Of a DNA stretch of 44,980 bases, positions 1 to 8,960 are shown piece after piece. The stretch is from Alphaproteobacteria bacterium. Lineage in GTDB: Bacteria; Pseudomonadota; Alphaproteobacteria; UBA9655. Position 1 is the first letter of the stretch. The number at the start of each line of letters is the position of its first letter. The stretch covers positions 1 through 44,980 of the forward strand of contig JAIEQB010000015.1 in NCBI GenBank assembly GCA_019748065.1, written 5' to 3'. Made by a program: the position numbers and the translations under genes. The notes under the pieces are model-generated. The model was not told the origin of the DNA, made no database searches, and saw only the letters and a list, made by a program, of their open reading frames with translations.

Positions 1-103
1 GACTCACTCCTTTGCAGTATATTCATGAATCCTATCCTATGGCCTCTTGAGTCTCATATGTACTGAACTCATACACTTCTTAAAGTTTCACTTGCGCCTT
101 TAG

Positions 104-157
104 AAGGGTGAATTTACAGTAGGTCAAAGGGTATGCTAGGAAATTCACCCTTTTATA
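104..157 (+). terminator. Strong stem-loop with T tract before vgrG
   Basis: A perfect 12-bp inverted repeat (AAGGGTGAATTT at 104-115, AAATTCACCCTT at 141-152) with a 25-nt loop is followed by TTTTA. This fits an intrinsic terminator for a plus-strand gene left of the window. It lies only about 25 nt before vgrG, so it could instead be a structured leader. The stem is only moderately GC-rich. Confidence 0.5.
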
Positions 158-181
158 ACAAGAAGAGTAAAGAAGAAAAAT

Positions 182-2248
182 ATGGCAGATCCAGCTGAAA
201 ACATTTTTTTAAACGTCAGTGCTCCCGGAGGGTATGCCTTTGAGCTCAATTTTTTTCGAGGAGTTGAAAGGCTTTCGAGTCTTTTTGAATATACGCTGAT
301 TATGACAGCACAAAGTAATGACATTGACTTTAATACTCTTATGGGTCAGTCGGTAACAGTTTCCCTAACATTGGGCTCTGAACAGCGAACTTTTAATGGG
401 ATAGTTGGATGTTTTGAACAACAAGAAACGCCTTTTGACCCCTTGAATCTGTGGAACGTTTATCGTGCAGTCTTGTACCCACAAGTTTGGCTTCTCACGT
501 TTTCTGCCCATTGTCAAATTTTTCAAAACATGTCAACTGTGGATATTATCCAGCAGATTTTGGAAACTAATTCGATTTCCTATTCAAACCAAGTAGTGTC
601 AGCGGGCATGACGCAGAGGGAGTTTTGCGTTCAATATAATGAAACAGATTTTGCTTTTATTTCCCGCCTCATGGAAGAGGTTGGAATATTCTATTACTTC
701 CAACAATCAGAGGGTGGACATACGCTTGTCCTTGCTGATTCTTCCCAAACCACCCCCCCGTGCGACAATGCAGCTACAGTCAGTTTTCATGACTCAGCGC
801 CCTATGAACCATTTATGATGACCGTGAGTTCATGCTTTATTAGGCAAAAAATTGTCCCAAAAAGTGACTCACTCATCAGTTATAATTATCTTACCCCTCA
901 AACCCCCTTAAAAGGCTCAGCAATTGGCCCCACTGATGCATGGGGGGGAGACCTAACCAGCTATCGCGAAGTCTTTGGTGAACAAACATTGGGAGATACA
1001 TTAACAACTGTAAAGTTACAATCGGAAGATGCTCCTCAAAAAAGGGTGGAGGGGGTCTCCTTTGTGCCTTTCTTTTTAGCGGGATATTCCTTTACTTTAG
1101 AAGATCATCCACGAACTGACGCAAATATTAATTATGTCCTCTATGAAGTGATTCATGAAGCCCGTATTGTTGAAGGACAAGGAAACCCTATTTATAAAAA
1201 TCAATATAAAGCTTTTCCTTCAACGGAAGCTTTTACCCCCCCCCAAATCACCCCTCGTCCCTCTATTTACAGCACACAAACAGCTGTAGTAACAGGGCAA
1301 CAAGGAACGGATATTTATACGGAACAGTATGGCCGAATCAAGGTTAAGTTTCATTGGGACTCCTCCCCACAAGAAGATGATACCACCTCTTGCTGGATTC
1401 GCGTAGCAACTCTTTGGGCAGGGCAGAATTGGGGAACTTTATTTACACCTCGGGTAGGTCAAGAAGTTGTGGTCTCTTTTATTGATGGAGATCCCGATAA
1501 TCCCTTAGTTATCGGAACAGTTTATAATGGGCAGAATACCCCTCCCTATTTACCTGATGACCCCACAAAATCAACAATAAAAAGTCAAACGAGCCCCTCT
1601 CAAGGAGAAACAACTCCTGGGTATAATGAGTTTCGTTTTGAAGATAAGCAATATTCAGAAGAAATTTATATCCATGCCCAGAAAGATTTTAATATTGATA
1701 TTCAAAACAACCAAAATATTACCCTTGTGGGGGGAAGTCGAACGATTTTTTTACAGGCTCAAGCTGAAGTAAATGAAGAGAGTCAAGCGGGTGAGGGAGA
1801 AATTCAGGGTAACGACAGTCTTACGTTGAATAACGGAAACAAATCATTGGAGATTATCAAGGGCAACTATTCCATTCAGCTGAATGAGGGCAACATAACT
1901 GTAACTTGTTCGCAAGGAGATGTTTCTTTTAATGTTACAGGAAATGTTACTTACACTTGTACAGGATCTTTTAATGTAAGTGCGGATGGAGGTATTAATT
2001 TGAAATCGGGAGCGGAAATCGCTTTGACGTCTACTTCAGATACAACTGTCAATGCAGGAGAGGCTGTTAGCATTTCGTCGGGGGGAGCAATGAGTTTAAA
2101 ATCAGGAGCAGAAGCTTCCTTGACGTCTGCTTCAGATACAAGTGTCAATGCAGGAGGAGCTGTTAGCATTTCAGGAGGAGGAACTGTGGGGATTAAAGCT
2201 ACAGCTTCAGTTGATGTGACGGGTATGACAATTTTACTTAATGGATAA
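182..2248 (+). CDS. vgrG: Type VI secretion spike protein VgrG
   Basis: This 688-residue protein is the trimeric spike at the tip of the type VI secretion needle, which carries effectors out of the cell. Residues 1 to about 350 resemble the gp27-like base (early 'GYAFELNFFRG' and 'VSLTLGSEQRTFNGIV'). An OB-fold gp5-like segment follows at about 378-460 (YGRIKVKFHWD, SCWIRVATLWAG, GDPDNPLVIGTVYN). The rest is a repetitive beta-rich needle with Asn/Ile-rich strands ending in two 32-residue tandem repeats. I see no fused enzymatic effector domain, since the protein ends soon after the repeats. The start follows a weak purine-rich stretch (AAGAAG). The MORN gene begins 5 bp after the stop and a PAAR-like gene follows, forming a tip cassette. 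No sheath, baseplate or membrane-complex gene is present here, so this is an orphan vgrG island relying on a core locus elsewhere. Confidence 0.93.
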   Translation: MADPAENIFLNVSAPGGYAFELNFFRGVERLSSLFEYTLIMTAQSNDIDFNTLMGQSVTVSLTLGSEQRTFNGIVGCFEQQETPFDPLNLWNVYRAVLYPQVWLLTFSAHCQIFQNMSTVDIIQQILETNSISYSNQVVSAGMTQREFCVQYNETDFAFISRLMEEVGIFYYFQQSEGGHTLVLADSSQTTPPCDNAATVSFHDSAPYEPFMMTVSSCFIRQKIVPKSDSLISYNYLTPQTPLKGSAIGPTDAWGGDLTSYREVFGEQTLGDTLTTVKLQSEDAPQKRVEGVSFVPFFLAGYSFTLEDHPRTDANINYVLYEVIHEARIVEGQGNPIYKNQYKAFPSTEAFTPPQITPRPSIYSTQTAVVTGQQGTDIYTEQYGRIKVKFHWDSSPQEDDTTSCWIRVATLWAGQNWGTLFTPRVGQEVVVSFIDGDPDNPLVIGTVYNGQNTPPYLPDDPTKSTIKSQTSPSQGETTPGYNEFRFEDKQYSEEIYIHAQKDFNIDIQNNQNITLVGGSRTIFLQAQAEVNEESQAGEGEIQGNDSLTLNNGNKSLEIIKGNYSIQLNEGNITVTCSQGDVSFNVTGNVTYTCTGSFNVSADGGINLKSGAEIALTSTSDTTVNAGEAVSISSGGAMSLKSGAEASLTSASDTSVNAGGAVSISGGGTVGIKATASVDVTGMTILLNG
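2003..2194 (+). repeat. Two tandem 96-bp repeats in the 3' end of vgrG
   Basis: Codons from 2003 and from 2099 each encode a 32-residue unit starting KSGAE and continuing with LTS-SDT-VNAG-AVSIS-GG. The units are in frame and directly adjacent. They lengthen the beta-helical needle of VgrG and could expand or contract by recombination. Confidence 0.85.
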
Positions 2249-2253
2249 ACTCA

Positions 2254-2949
2254 ATGAATGAAGAAAATCAAAACGAAAATGAAATTTTAGAAGCTGAAGG
2301 GTCTCAAAACCAACTTCTTGAAAAAAACGAGGAGCTAAAATCAGCCACAAAGAAAGTTTTGGGTGAAAAAATTGAAGGCAAATTTCATGGGATTGAAGAA
2401 CATTATAATGAGGAAGGCAAACTCACGGCCCATTTGCCTTTTGAAGCGGGGGTGCTGCATGGAGAAGCACGGCGATATGATAGCTCTCAAAGATTGAAGG
2501 AAAATCTTCGCTATAAAAAGGGAACGGCCCATGGTCTTGCAGAGTTTTATAAAAATGGAACTTTAGCAATGCATACAACTTTTAATGAAGGCAAACAGCA
2601 TGGAGAAAGTATTATTTACGATGATGCAGGAATGTTACGCGCCCGCATTCAATATGAAAATGGCAAGAAGAATGGGACGTCCATTGCCTATGATTCTCAG
2701 GGCCGTGTAAAACGAATTTTTCATTATCAAAGTGATATCCTAGAGGGACCAACGCTTGCCTATTATCCTAGCGGAACTCTTTTGGAAACAGGCCTCTATA
2801 GGGAAGGAAAGAAGGAAGGAGAGTTCCGTATCTTTCATGAAAATGGACGTATTTATCAACTTATGGTCTTTGATCGCGGGAGACTTATTCGTAAACCGCA
2901 ATTTTTTGACCAGAACGGAAATCCTATATCAACAGGCATTGAAAGATGA
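2254..2949 (+). CDS. MORN-repeat (YwqK-like) protein of the VgrG cassette
   Basis: This 231-residue protein is built of about seven repeats of roughly 23 residues with the pattern G-x-x-x-x-Y-x-x-x-G-x-L-x-x-x-x-x-Y-x-x-G-x-x-x-G, characteristic of MORN-variant repeats in the YwqK family. Residues 1-35 are charged and Glu/Asn-rich. There is no signal peptide, so it probably acts in the cytoplasm. It lies 5 bp after vgrG, and its stop overlaps the ATG of the PAAR-like gene (ATGA, 2946-2949). Co-translation with the spike and cap suggests a tip adaptor, effector chaperone or immunity role, but the sequence does not decide between them. YwqK-family proteins are often annotated as antitoxins. No toxin partner is visible unless it is one of its two neighbours. 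Confidence 0.75.
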   Translation: MNEENQNENEILEAEGSQNQLLEKNEELKSATKKVLGEKIEGKFHGIEEHYNEEGKLTAHLPFEAGVLHGEARRYDSSQRLKENLRYKKGTAHGLAEFYKNGTLAMHTTFNEGKQHGESIIYDDAGMLRARIQYENGKKNGTSIAYDSQGRVKRIFHYQSDILEGPTLAYYPSGTLLETGLYREGKKEGEFRIFHENGRIYQLMVFDRGRLIRKPQFFDQNGNPISTGIER

Positions 2950-3338
2950 GTCTTGCGGTCGTTGGGGAACTTTCTCTTATCCAATGTATTTTTGGAATAG
3001 CCCCAACACCTTTAACAGTTCTTCCTGATCGAACGGTGACTGCGGAAACCATGCTGATGGGAAATATTACAGACATGATTCCCCTTGTAAATATTCTTCC
3101 TTTTGGCATGTGTATTTCCATTGCAAATCCCGAGGTCTTCGCTGCTACCTTTGCAGCTTTTGGCATACTCACACCTATGCCATGTATTCCCGTAATCGTA
3201 GATCCGTGGCTCACAGAGGCTTTTGATGTTATTGCAACAGAAGGGCCCGCTCTCGATCAAACCGCAACGATTATGTGTGCATGGGCGGGTTTAATACACA
3301 TTGACGAGCCAGGAAACTTTACGGTTATGGTTCCTTAA
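2946..3338 (+). CDS. PAAR-like (DUF4280-type) spike-cap protein
   Basis: This small 130-residue protein has the features of PAAR-like DUF4280/DUF4150 proteins: an N-terminal GE-x-x-LIQCIFG start, a hydrophobic core with IPLVNILPFGMC, and a repeated T-P-x-P-C segment (LTPMPCIPV) before a final strand. These proteins cap the VgrG tip and sharpen it, often docking an effector. Its start overlaps the preceding MORN stop by 4 bp, so the two are translationally coupled. It carries no C-terminal toxin extension. The frame is clearly coding because of the coupling and the family-like Cys/Pro pattern. The exact Pfam family should be confirmed by a profile search. Confidence 0.8.
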   Translation: MSLAVVGELSLIQCIFGIAPTPLTVLPDRTVTAETMLMGNITDMIPLVNILPFGMCISIANPEVFAATFAAFGILTPMPCIPVIVDPWLTEAFDVIATEGPALDQTATIMCAWAGLIHIDEPGNFTVMVP

Positions 3339-3348
3339 GGAAGAAAAA

Positions 3349-4578
3349 ATGATACCAACTTTTGCTGACATTCAAAGGGCTCAAGCTCTTCTTCAAGGTG
3401 TCATCCTTAAAACGCCTACTATTTACTCACCCATAATTTCGCGTCTTTTTAATACAAAGGTTTTTTTGAAACTGGAAAGCTTTCAAGAAACAGGTTCCTT
3501 TAAGGAACGAGGAGCTTATATAAAGTTAAAAGGACTCTCAAACCATGACCGGCGCCAAGGGGTTATTGCCGCCTCAAAGGGTAATCATGCACAAGCCGTC
3601 GCTTTCCATGCGCAAGCCTTGCATATCCCTGCAACCATTGTGATGCCAGTCAATACTCCCCCCACTAAAGTTGGACATACGGAAGAATGGGGAGCGCGTA
3701 TCATTCTTGCTGGGAAAACTTTTGAAGAAGCCAATTCGGTGGCTCAAGAAATTGCGCGGAAGGAAAAGTTAACTCTCATTCATCCTTATGATGATCCAGA
3801 GCTTATTACAGGCCAAGGCACAATTGCCATAGAAATGTTGGAAGATCACCCTGAGCTGGACGTTCTTATCGTCCCCATTGGAGGGGGAGGCCTGTGTGCA
3901 GGGCTTGCCCTTGCTGCAAAGTCTTTAAAACCATCTCTTCAGGTTTATGGAGTTGAGGTGGAAGGCTATGCTTCCATGTCTCAAGCCCTTTATAAAACAA
4001 AGGACAAAAAAGAAAGTGAGTCCACTCTCGCTGATGGCATTGCGGTTAAACATCCAGGAAAGCTTCCTCAGGCGATTTTGAAAGGCTTGCTTCGAGGGAT
4101 TGAAATTGTCACAGAAGAAGAAATTGAACATGCGGTAGATATTCTCGCTCGTAAAGCTAACCTTGTTGTTGAGGGAGCGGGGGCTGCTGGAATCGCGGCC
4201 CTTTTACATAATTCAGCTCCTTTTAAACGGAAAAATGTGGGTATTATCATTACAGGCGGTAACATTGGTGGCCGGATTCTTTCTTCTCTTATGGTGCGAG
4301 GACAACTCCGTGAAGGAAGTTTAACCCTTTTGCGTTTAGATGTTGAGGATATTCCTGGTGTTTTGGAAAAGATTGCTGGCGCCATTGCAAGACATCAAGG
4401 AAATATTTTAGAGGTTAAACATCAGCGTCTCCTTTATGAAATTCCTATAAAAATGGCCGAAATTGAAATTATGCTGGAGACACGCGGGAAATCCCATCTT
4501 GAACGCATTATGAGAGAGTTAAAATCACTAGGTTTTACTGTCCGCACCTCATCAAATGCCGACACCGATCTTCTTTAA
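3349..4578 (+). CDS. Threonine ammonia-lyase (PLP-dependent) with C-terminal ACT-like domain
   Basis: The enzyme deaminates L-threonine to 2-oxobutanoate and ammonia, feeding isoleucine or propionyl-CoA metabolism. The PLP lysine lies in the motif GSFKERGAY. The phosphate-binding glycine loop is PIGGGGLCAGLALA, and a second loop is ITGGNIGG. A short C-terminal regulatory part (about residues 320-400, beginning LRLDVEDIPGVLEKIAGAIA) resembles the ACT-like domain of the 400-residue IlvA/TdcB-type enzymes, distinct from the longer 500-residue form. I chose ATG 3349 because AAGGAAG lies just upstream; an upstream TTG would extend it into the PAAR-like gene. The 3' end overlaps the convergent POT transporter by 27 bp. 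Propionyl-CoA made from oxobutanoate could feed the methylmalonyl-CoA mutase at 32.9-35.0 kb (inference). A serine dehydratase activity is also possible. Confidence 0.9.
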   Translation: MIPTFADIQRAQALLQGVILKTPTIYSPIISRLFNTKVFLKLESFQETGSFKERGAYIKLKGLSNHDRRQGVIAASKGNHAQAVAFHAQALHIPATIVMPVNTPPTKVGHTEEWGARIILAGKTFEEANSVAQEIARKEKLTLIHPYDDPELITGQGTIAIEMLEDHPELDVLIVPIGGGGLCAGLALAAKSLKPSLQVYGVEVEGYASMSQALYKTKDKKESESTLADGIAVKHPGKLPQAILKGLLRGIEIVTEEEIEHAVDILARKANLVVEGAGAAGIAALLHNSAPFKRKNVGIIITGGNIGGRILSSLMVRGQLREGSLTLLRLDVEDIPGVLEKIAGAIARHQGNILEVKHQRLLYEIPIKMAEIEIMLETRGKSHLERIMRELKSLGFTVRTSSNADTDLL

Positions 4579-6000
4579 GTTAAGATGCTTCTTGATATAA
4601 TGGTAAAAAAACAAGAAAGCGGCAATAAAGCACGGAACGATCGAAAGGCTCAAGAAAAACATTTGATAATGGGTCAATGACGGTTCATTTGGCAAAGTAT
4701 CCTCAATTGAGAATTGAGCAATAAATCCCCCAAAATAATGGCCATAAGCAATGGCCATAAGCCAAAAACTCATCATCAAACTTCGAAAGCGAGGAGGTGA
4801 TAACTTTGAAATATTAGAAAAGCCAATTGGGACAATCCAAAGTTCTCCAATGGTTTGAAGAAAAATGGCTCCTATAATCCAAAAGGGAGAAGCCAGATCA
4901 TTATCTCCACTCGCACTTACAGCTAAAACCAAAAAACTAAGCCCTGTTAATAAAAAACCAACCCCAAGCTTGATTAAGCCATCCATCTTTCTCTTTTTTT
5001 CAAGAACTTTCTCTGAAAATAGAATTAATAAGGGGCCAAACATGAGAACGAATATAGGTCCTAGGGAAAGCAATGCGGCTGCAGGAAATTCAATCCCCAA
5101 AATTTGCCGATCAACTGCCTTATCAAAAAAAAGCATAAGTGAGCTTCCCGCTTGCTCAAAGAGAGAACAAAAGATCGTGAAAAGTAAAATGTAAAGACTA
5201 ATGCTTAATAGATCTTTCTTTTCTTGAGGATTAGACAAATAAAATATTCTGCCAAAGTAGGTTATACTTCCTATGATAACGGCTCCCATCAAGTGATTGA
5301 AGGAGCTGTGATACTTGAATATGAAATAGAGAAAGAGAAGAAGGATAGCAATAAATCCCCCTATAAAAGCCGGATGAGAGAACATCCTATTCGCAAGGCT
5401 AGCTTCTTCTTTTCTTTGTCTAAAATAGATTCTTTGGTAAAAAAGATAGACCCCCCCCGAAAGCGTCACAACAATAAGCAATAAGCTATTATAGTACCCA
5501 CCATAGGCTTTGCTGATAAACCCGCAAAGAAGCGGCGCTATAAAACTTCCAAGATTCATGGCAAGGTAAAAGGTAGAATAGGCTTTATCTTTTTGAGAAT
5601 CTTTAGGGTTTTCAAACAGCATTCCAACTGACGTAGAAAGGGTAGGTTTAAAGAAACCAGAACCTAAACTAATGAAAGCCAAAGCGATGAGGCAGAATTC
5701 TTGTGATGTAGACATTAAAAAAGAAATTCCAGTGGCTTGGAGAACTCCCCCGAGGATAATGGCATTCTTCGTTCCTAAACCATTATCTGCGACCCATCCT
5801 CCAATAAGGGACGTTGCATAGGATAAGGCCATTAAGGTGGCAAAAAGGCTAATAGCTTCTTTTTCTGATAAATCAAACTGAGCAATAACATAAAGAAGAA
5901 AAATAGACTTTAATCCATAAAAACTGAAATTAAAACAAGCCTGGGTAAAAAATAAGGCACTAAATCCTTGAGGATATTTTTTGAAAATATCAAAAGCCAC
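4552..6000 (-). CDS. POT/PTR2-family proton-coupled peptide transporter
   Basis: This 482-residue protein has about 12-14 hydrophobic segments. It carries the POT-family signatures GGWVADNGLGTKNAIILGG (between helices 2 and 3), GSGFFKPTLSTSVGMLF, and FYLAMNLGSFIAPLLCG (equivalent to FYxxINxGSL). Members import di- and tripeptides with protons across the inner membrane. The usual helix-1 motif ExxERFxYYG is replaced by ACFNFSFYG, so the Glu/Arg residues linked to proton coupling in typical members are absent. The start is GTG with GGGGGTG about 6 nt upstream. The gene converges on the threonine ammonia-lyase and overlaps it by 27 bp. Peptide import fits an intracellular lifestyle. Because the coupling motif is altered, substrate and energetics are uncertain. 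Confidence 0.85.
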   Translation of the reverse strand: MAFDIFKKYPQGFSALFFTQACFNFSFYGLKSIFLLYVIAQFDLSEKEAISLFATLMALSYATSLIGGWVADNGLGTKNAIILGGVLQATGISFLMSTSQEFCLIALAFISLGSGFFKPTLSTSVGMLFENPKDSQKDKAYSTFYLAMNLGSFIAPLLCGFISKAYGGYYNSLLLIVVTLSGGVYLFYQRIYFRQRKEEASLANRMFSHPAFIGGFIAILLLFLYFIFKYHSSFNHLMGAVIIGSITYFGRIFYLSNPQEKKDLLSISLYILLFTIFCSLFEQAGSSLMLFFDKAVDRQILGIEFPAAALLSLGPIFVLMFGPLLILFSEKVLEKKRKMDGLIKLGVGFLLTGLSFLVLAVSASGDNDLASPFWIIGAIFLQTIGELWIVPIGFSNISKLSPPRFRSLMMSFWLMAIAYGHYFGGFIAQFSIEDTLPNEPSLTHYQMFFLSLSIVPCFIAAFLFFYHYIKKHLNLKKIGVGI

Positions 6001-6171
6001 TTTTTCACCCCCTGAGAGAAATCCTCAAAAAATATTAATAACTTTTCTCTTTGTTTATTGTTTTTTATATGAGTTTCCCTGCTTTTAATCAACCTTAATA
6101 AAAAATTAACTAATTTTTCTTGCAAAATTTTGATGAAAAGTCTACGTTGAGGGAAAAGGAGCTATTGAAAA

Positions 6172-7263
6172 ATGGCCTATATTCCACATGAAAAACTTTC
6201 TATTAACTGGACAAAGGGCGAAAAGAGCCTGACTCTTTCTTTGCCGTGGATGTCAATGGGAATTGAAGTTACGGCACAGGATAAACCGTGGATTTCAGAT
6301 GCATTGAGTCATCTCCATTCGTCTACTTCTCATAGCAATGTTCAAAGATTTATCAACGAGCTTAAGGACTATCCCCTCTTTTATATTCAGCCCAGGTCCC
6401 TAAAAGAATTTCAAGGAAAAGACCTTCAAATTTGTCCAGAACTAATGGTGGATTCCTCAACACCAGAGAGGCTTATGTCTACTTTTGGCTGTCAGATAGC
6501 TGAAGAGCTAAAAGAAAGTGCACTTTCTGCCTGGACCTGGGATAGGGAAAAAATTTTAAGTAAATCGCGCATCCAAGGTACAGATCTTTATGATCCTATT
6601 AGCTTGATCACCTATCTGATTTGCTATCGCCTGGAGTGGGAAAGCATCACTTGGTCAGGCCAAGATGGATTTGGTCAATTTTTAGAACGCCTGCTGAAGC
6701 GGAACGAAGATCAGTTTTTTAAAGCCATCGGTTGGATTTCCAAACAATCTTGGTATGTGACAACCGAATCCTGTGAAGCCATGAAATCGGCACTTTCTCA
6801 TTTTGAAAAAGCCCAGGAATTGATCAATCATTTTATTTGTGATGAAGCGGGTCATTATAAATTTATGGAGCAAGTCTTTCAAGATCTGAATCTGGATAAG
6901 GACGATTTTCCCGTCGGAGAGGGAACAAAATGGCTTTTAAACGCTCATGAAAAAACGGCAGAGATTTCTCCTCTAGCTTTTTCTGCGATGATAAATCTTT
7001 TTGAAGCCGCCTATTATGAAGGACAAGATCCCATTTCACGGGTGATTCATCTTTCATCAAGGCCTTATGCGGCCCAAGGGTACGATCTTCATTATAAGAT
7101 TAACCAAGAGCACCGCCATTGTGATATGCCAGTAAAACTTGCATCCTACCTTGGCCCTCAAACTTATGAGCATGCACTCTTAACTTTGGGATTATTTGAA
7201 TTGACTCTTAACTTTCTTGATAATATGGAAAAAGATCTTGTGAAGAGATTTGAATTCCAATAA
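6172..7263 (+). CDS. Probable haem-oxygenase-like diiron (HDO-type) protein
   Basis: I do not know this 363-residue protein by name, but its C-terminal half looks like the iron-containing redox family with a haem-oxygenase-like fold (UndA/CADD-like). Visible candidate ligands are an ExxH pair at E225 and H228 (DEAGHYKFM), an acidic helix at about E278 (LFEAAYYEG), and a last-helix motif LHYKINQEH ending at H314. That last motif resembles the family's LHxxxDxEH. The Asp is an Asn (N311) here, which may alter metal binding. Residues 1-110 form a separate alpha/beta-looking domain of unknown role. A strong AAGGAG precedes the ATG. The gene is divergent from the POT transporter and converges on a LysR gene. 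Substrate cannot be inferred; family members include p-aminobenzoate-forming and decarboxylating oxidases. Confidence 0.5.
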   Translation: MAYIPHEKLSINWTKGEKSLTLSLPWMSMGIEVTAQDKPWISDALSHLHSSTSHSNVQRFINELKDYPLFYIQPRSLKEFQGKDLQICPELMVDSSTPERLMSTFGCQIAEELKESALSAWTWDREKILSKSRIQGTDLYDPISLITYLICYRLEWESITWSGQDGFGQFLERLLKRNEDQFFKAIGWISKQSWYVTTESCEAMKSALSHFEKAQELINHFICDEAGHYKFMEQVFQDLNLDKDDFPVGEGTKWLLNAHEKTAEISPLAFSAMINLFEAAYYEGQDPISRVIHLSSRPYAAQGYDLHYKINQEHRHCDMPVKLASYLGPQTYEHALLTLGLFELTLNFLDNMEKDLVKRFEFQ

Positions 7264-7487
7264 GCATCTCCTTTAATTAGGGAGAGCAAAAAACAAAAGA
7301 GGATACGTGTAAAAAATTTTAGGTTATGAAAGGTTTGGAGAAGCAATGAGCTCTTGTTTACTAAAAAGTGATTACATTCACAATCTAAGTCACAGAGAAT
7401 GTATATGAAAATTATAGAAATAAAATTTAAAAAGACAAGAACTTGGTGCTATCAATAAGCAAAGAGTTAAATCCTTCTTTGGAAAGA

Positions 7488-8456
7488 CTAGGCTCCCAAA
7501 TTCTTCAACTCATCCCTCATGTTGGCGTGGAGAGTAGGAATATTTTTTTGTAAATATTCTTTTAACTTTTTAATTTCCTCATCTTTTTTAAGATAGTCTG
7601 AAAAAATAAAATATAATTTTAATTTTTTATCTTTTATTTCGGGAAGGATATTCTTTAAACGTCCCTCTCTGATAACTTCCATTTGTTCATAACTGCCAAT
7701 AATCCCCAATCCATTTTTTGCTGCTTTAAAAGCACTTTCAATTGAATTTGAGGTAAATACAGGCTGGTGCAATTGACCTTTAGGCATGCCAAGTCTTAAA
7801 ATCCAATTTATATCTGAATACGGGTGCGATTCAGGATGTGCATGAGCAATAATATAATGATTTTTTAAATCTTCTACTGTTTGAGGTTCTCCATGCTTTT
7901 CAAGGTAATGGGGACTTGCATAGAGTTTTTTCTCTAAAGTAAATAATGGTTCTTGTTGAATATTCTGTGCTTCTAAGTCGTAAGGTCGAATGGCAATGTC
8001 AACATCATTTAGAATAATATCGATTAAATGGTCATCACTAATAAGTTCAAAGACAAGATGAGGATTTTCTTGATTATAGGCGAAGACAAGACTATCTAAA
8101 ATATAGGATGTAATTGCATATGTTGTTGCAATTCGGATTTTTCTTTTTTTACCATCAACCATATTTGCGTGAGTATTTCGGGTAAACCCCTTAAATCCTA
8201 CATAGGTTGCTTCAACAATAGAAAATAATTCTTTTCCCTTCCGTGTCAGTTTAACGCCACCACTATGACGGGAAAACAAAGGACATCCTAAATGTTGTTC
8301 GAGGTGACTAATCTGCCGACTTAAAGAAGATTGAGATAGATTCAGAAAACGCCCTGCGTTCACAAAGCTTCCCAGCTTTGCTACATAGTAAAAATTCTTT
8401 GCTTTCTCCCAGTCAAAATTTCGGAATCGAGGATCATTTTCTAATTCTAATTCCAC
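7488..8456 (-). CDS. LysR-family transcriptional regulator
   Basis: The N-terminal winged helix-turn-helix is clear (FYYVAKLGSFVNAGRFLNLS then SSLSRQISHLEQHLGCPLFSR). It is followed by a periplasmic-binding-like effector domain (residues about 100-300) with TTYAITSYI and DIAIRPYD segments. I prefer the GTG at 8456 because AAGGAG lies 6 nt upstream; an ATG at 8480 would place that ribosome site inside the gene. The protein is about 322 residues, ordinary for the family. No gene is divergently transcribed within 600 bp, so the usual LysR neighbour rule gives no target. It converges on the diiron-like gene. A second LysR gene sits at 13.4-14.3 kb. Confidence 0.88.
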   Translation of the reverse strand: MELELENDPRFRNFDWEKAKNFYYVAKLGSFVNAGRFLNLSQSSLSRQISHLEQHLGCPLFSRHSGGVKLTRKGKELFSIVEATYVGFKGFTRNTHANMVDGKKRKIRIATTYAITSYILDSLVFAYNQENPHLVFELISDDHLIDIILNDVDIAIRPYDLEAQNIQQEPLFTLEKKLYASPHYLEKHGEPQTVEDLKNHYIIAHAHPESHPYSDINWILRLGMPKGQLHQPVFTSNSIESAFKAAKNGLGIIGSYEQMEVIREGRLKNILPEIKDKKLKLYFIFSDYLKKDEEIKKLKEYLQKNIPTLHANMRDELKNLGA

Positions 8457-8812
8457 TATGGTCTCCTTGTTAAGAAGCATACATTTCTTAACATATCACA
8501 CAAATACAAAATCTATGCTGATTATATGTTTCAATTTTCTAGAGGAACACGACTTCATAAAGTCTGCGTTTTTGTACTTTAGATCGCCAAATTTTTTTAT
8601 ATAGCTTCCATGGGGTTATTTTTTTAAATAAAAACTTGATAATAATTTTAAACTCCCTTTTACGCAGCATCTTTCTTAAATTTAATTTAACCAATTTTAT
8701 AATTTTTGCAATAATTCATTATTTTATTTTTACCCTCTTTGTAACATTCAATACATTATGAAAGGCTCGTAAATTAATTTTAGCCAAGGAGATTCTTTTT
8801 ATTTTTCCTCAT

Positions 8813-8873
8813 CATACAGGGCATTAAAAGCAACACGTATTTTTGGCCATCCTCCAGAGGAATACCCTGTATG
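8813..8873. repeat. Inverted repeat CATACAGGG...CCCTGTATG
   Basis: A perfect 9-bp arm pair (8813-8821, 8865-8873) extends to 13 bp with one mismatch (inner ATT against AAT) around a 43-nt centre containing GGCCATCCTCCAGAGG. It could fold as a structured RNA or be a small palindromic element. No T tract follows on either strand. Confidence 0.4.
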
Positions 8874-8960
8874 TTAAAACAGCACTTTCAAATTTAGGAG
8901 AAAAAGGTAAAACTTAACTTGTCAGAAATGCTTGGTAATTTGTTATAGCTGATAGATAGT

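Noticed and set aside
1951-2169. Minus-strand frame opposite the VgrG repeats
   Set aside because: It is antisense to a clear repeat coding region and its sequence is just the mirror of the repeats.
7264-7300. GCATCTCC...GGGAGAGC hairpin after the diiron-like gene
   Set aside because: The sequence after it is A-rich, not T-rich, on the plus strand, so it is not an intrinsic terminator for that gene.
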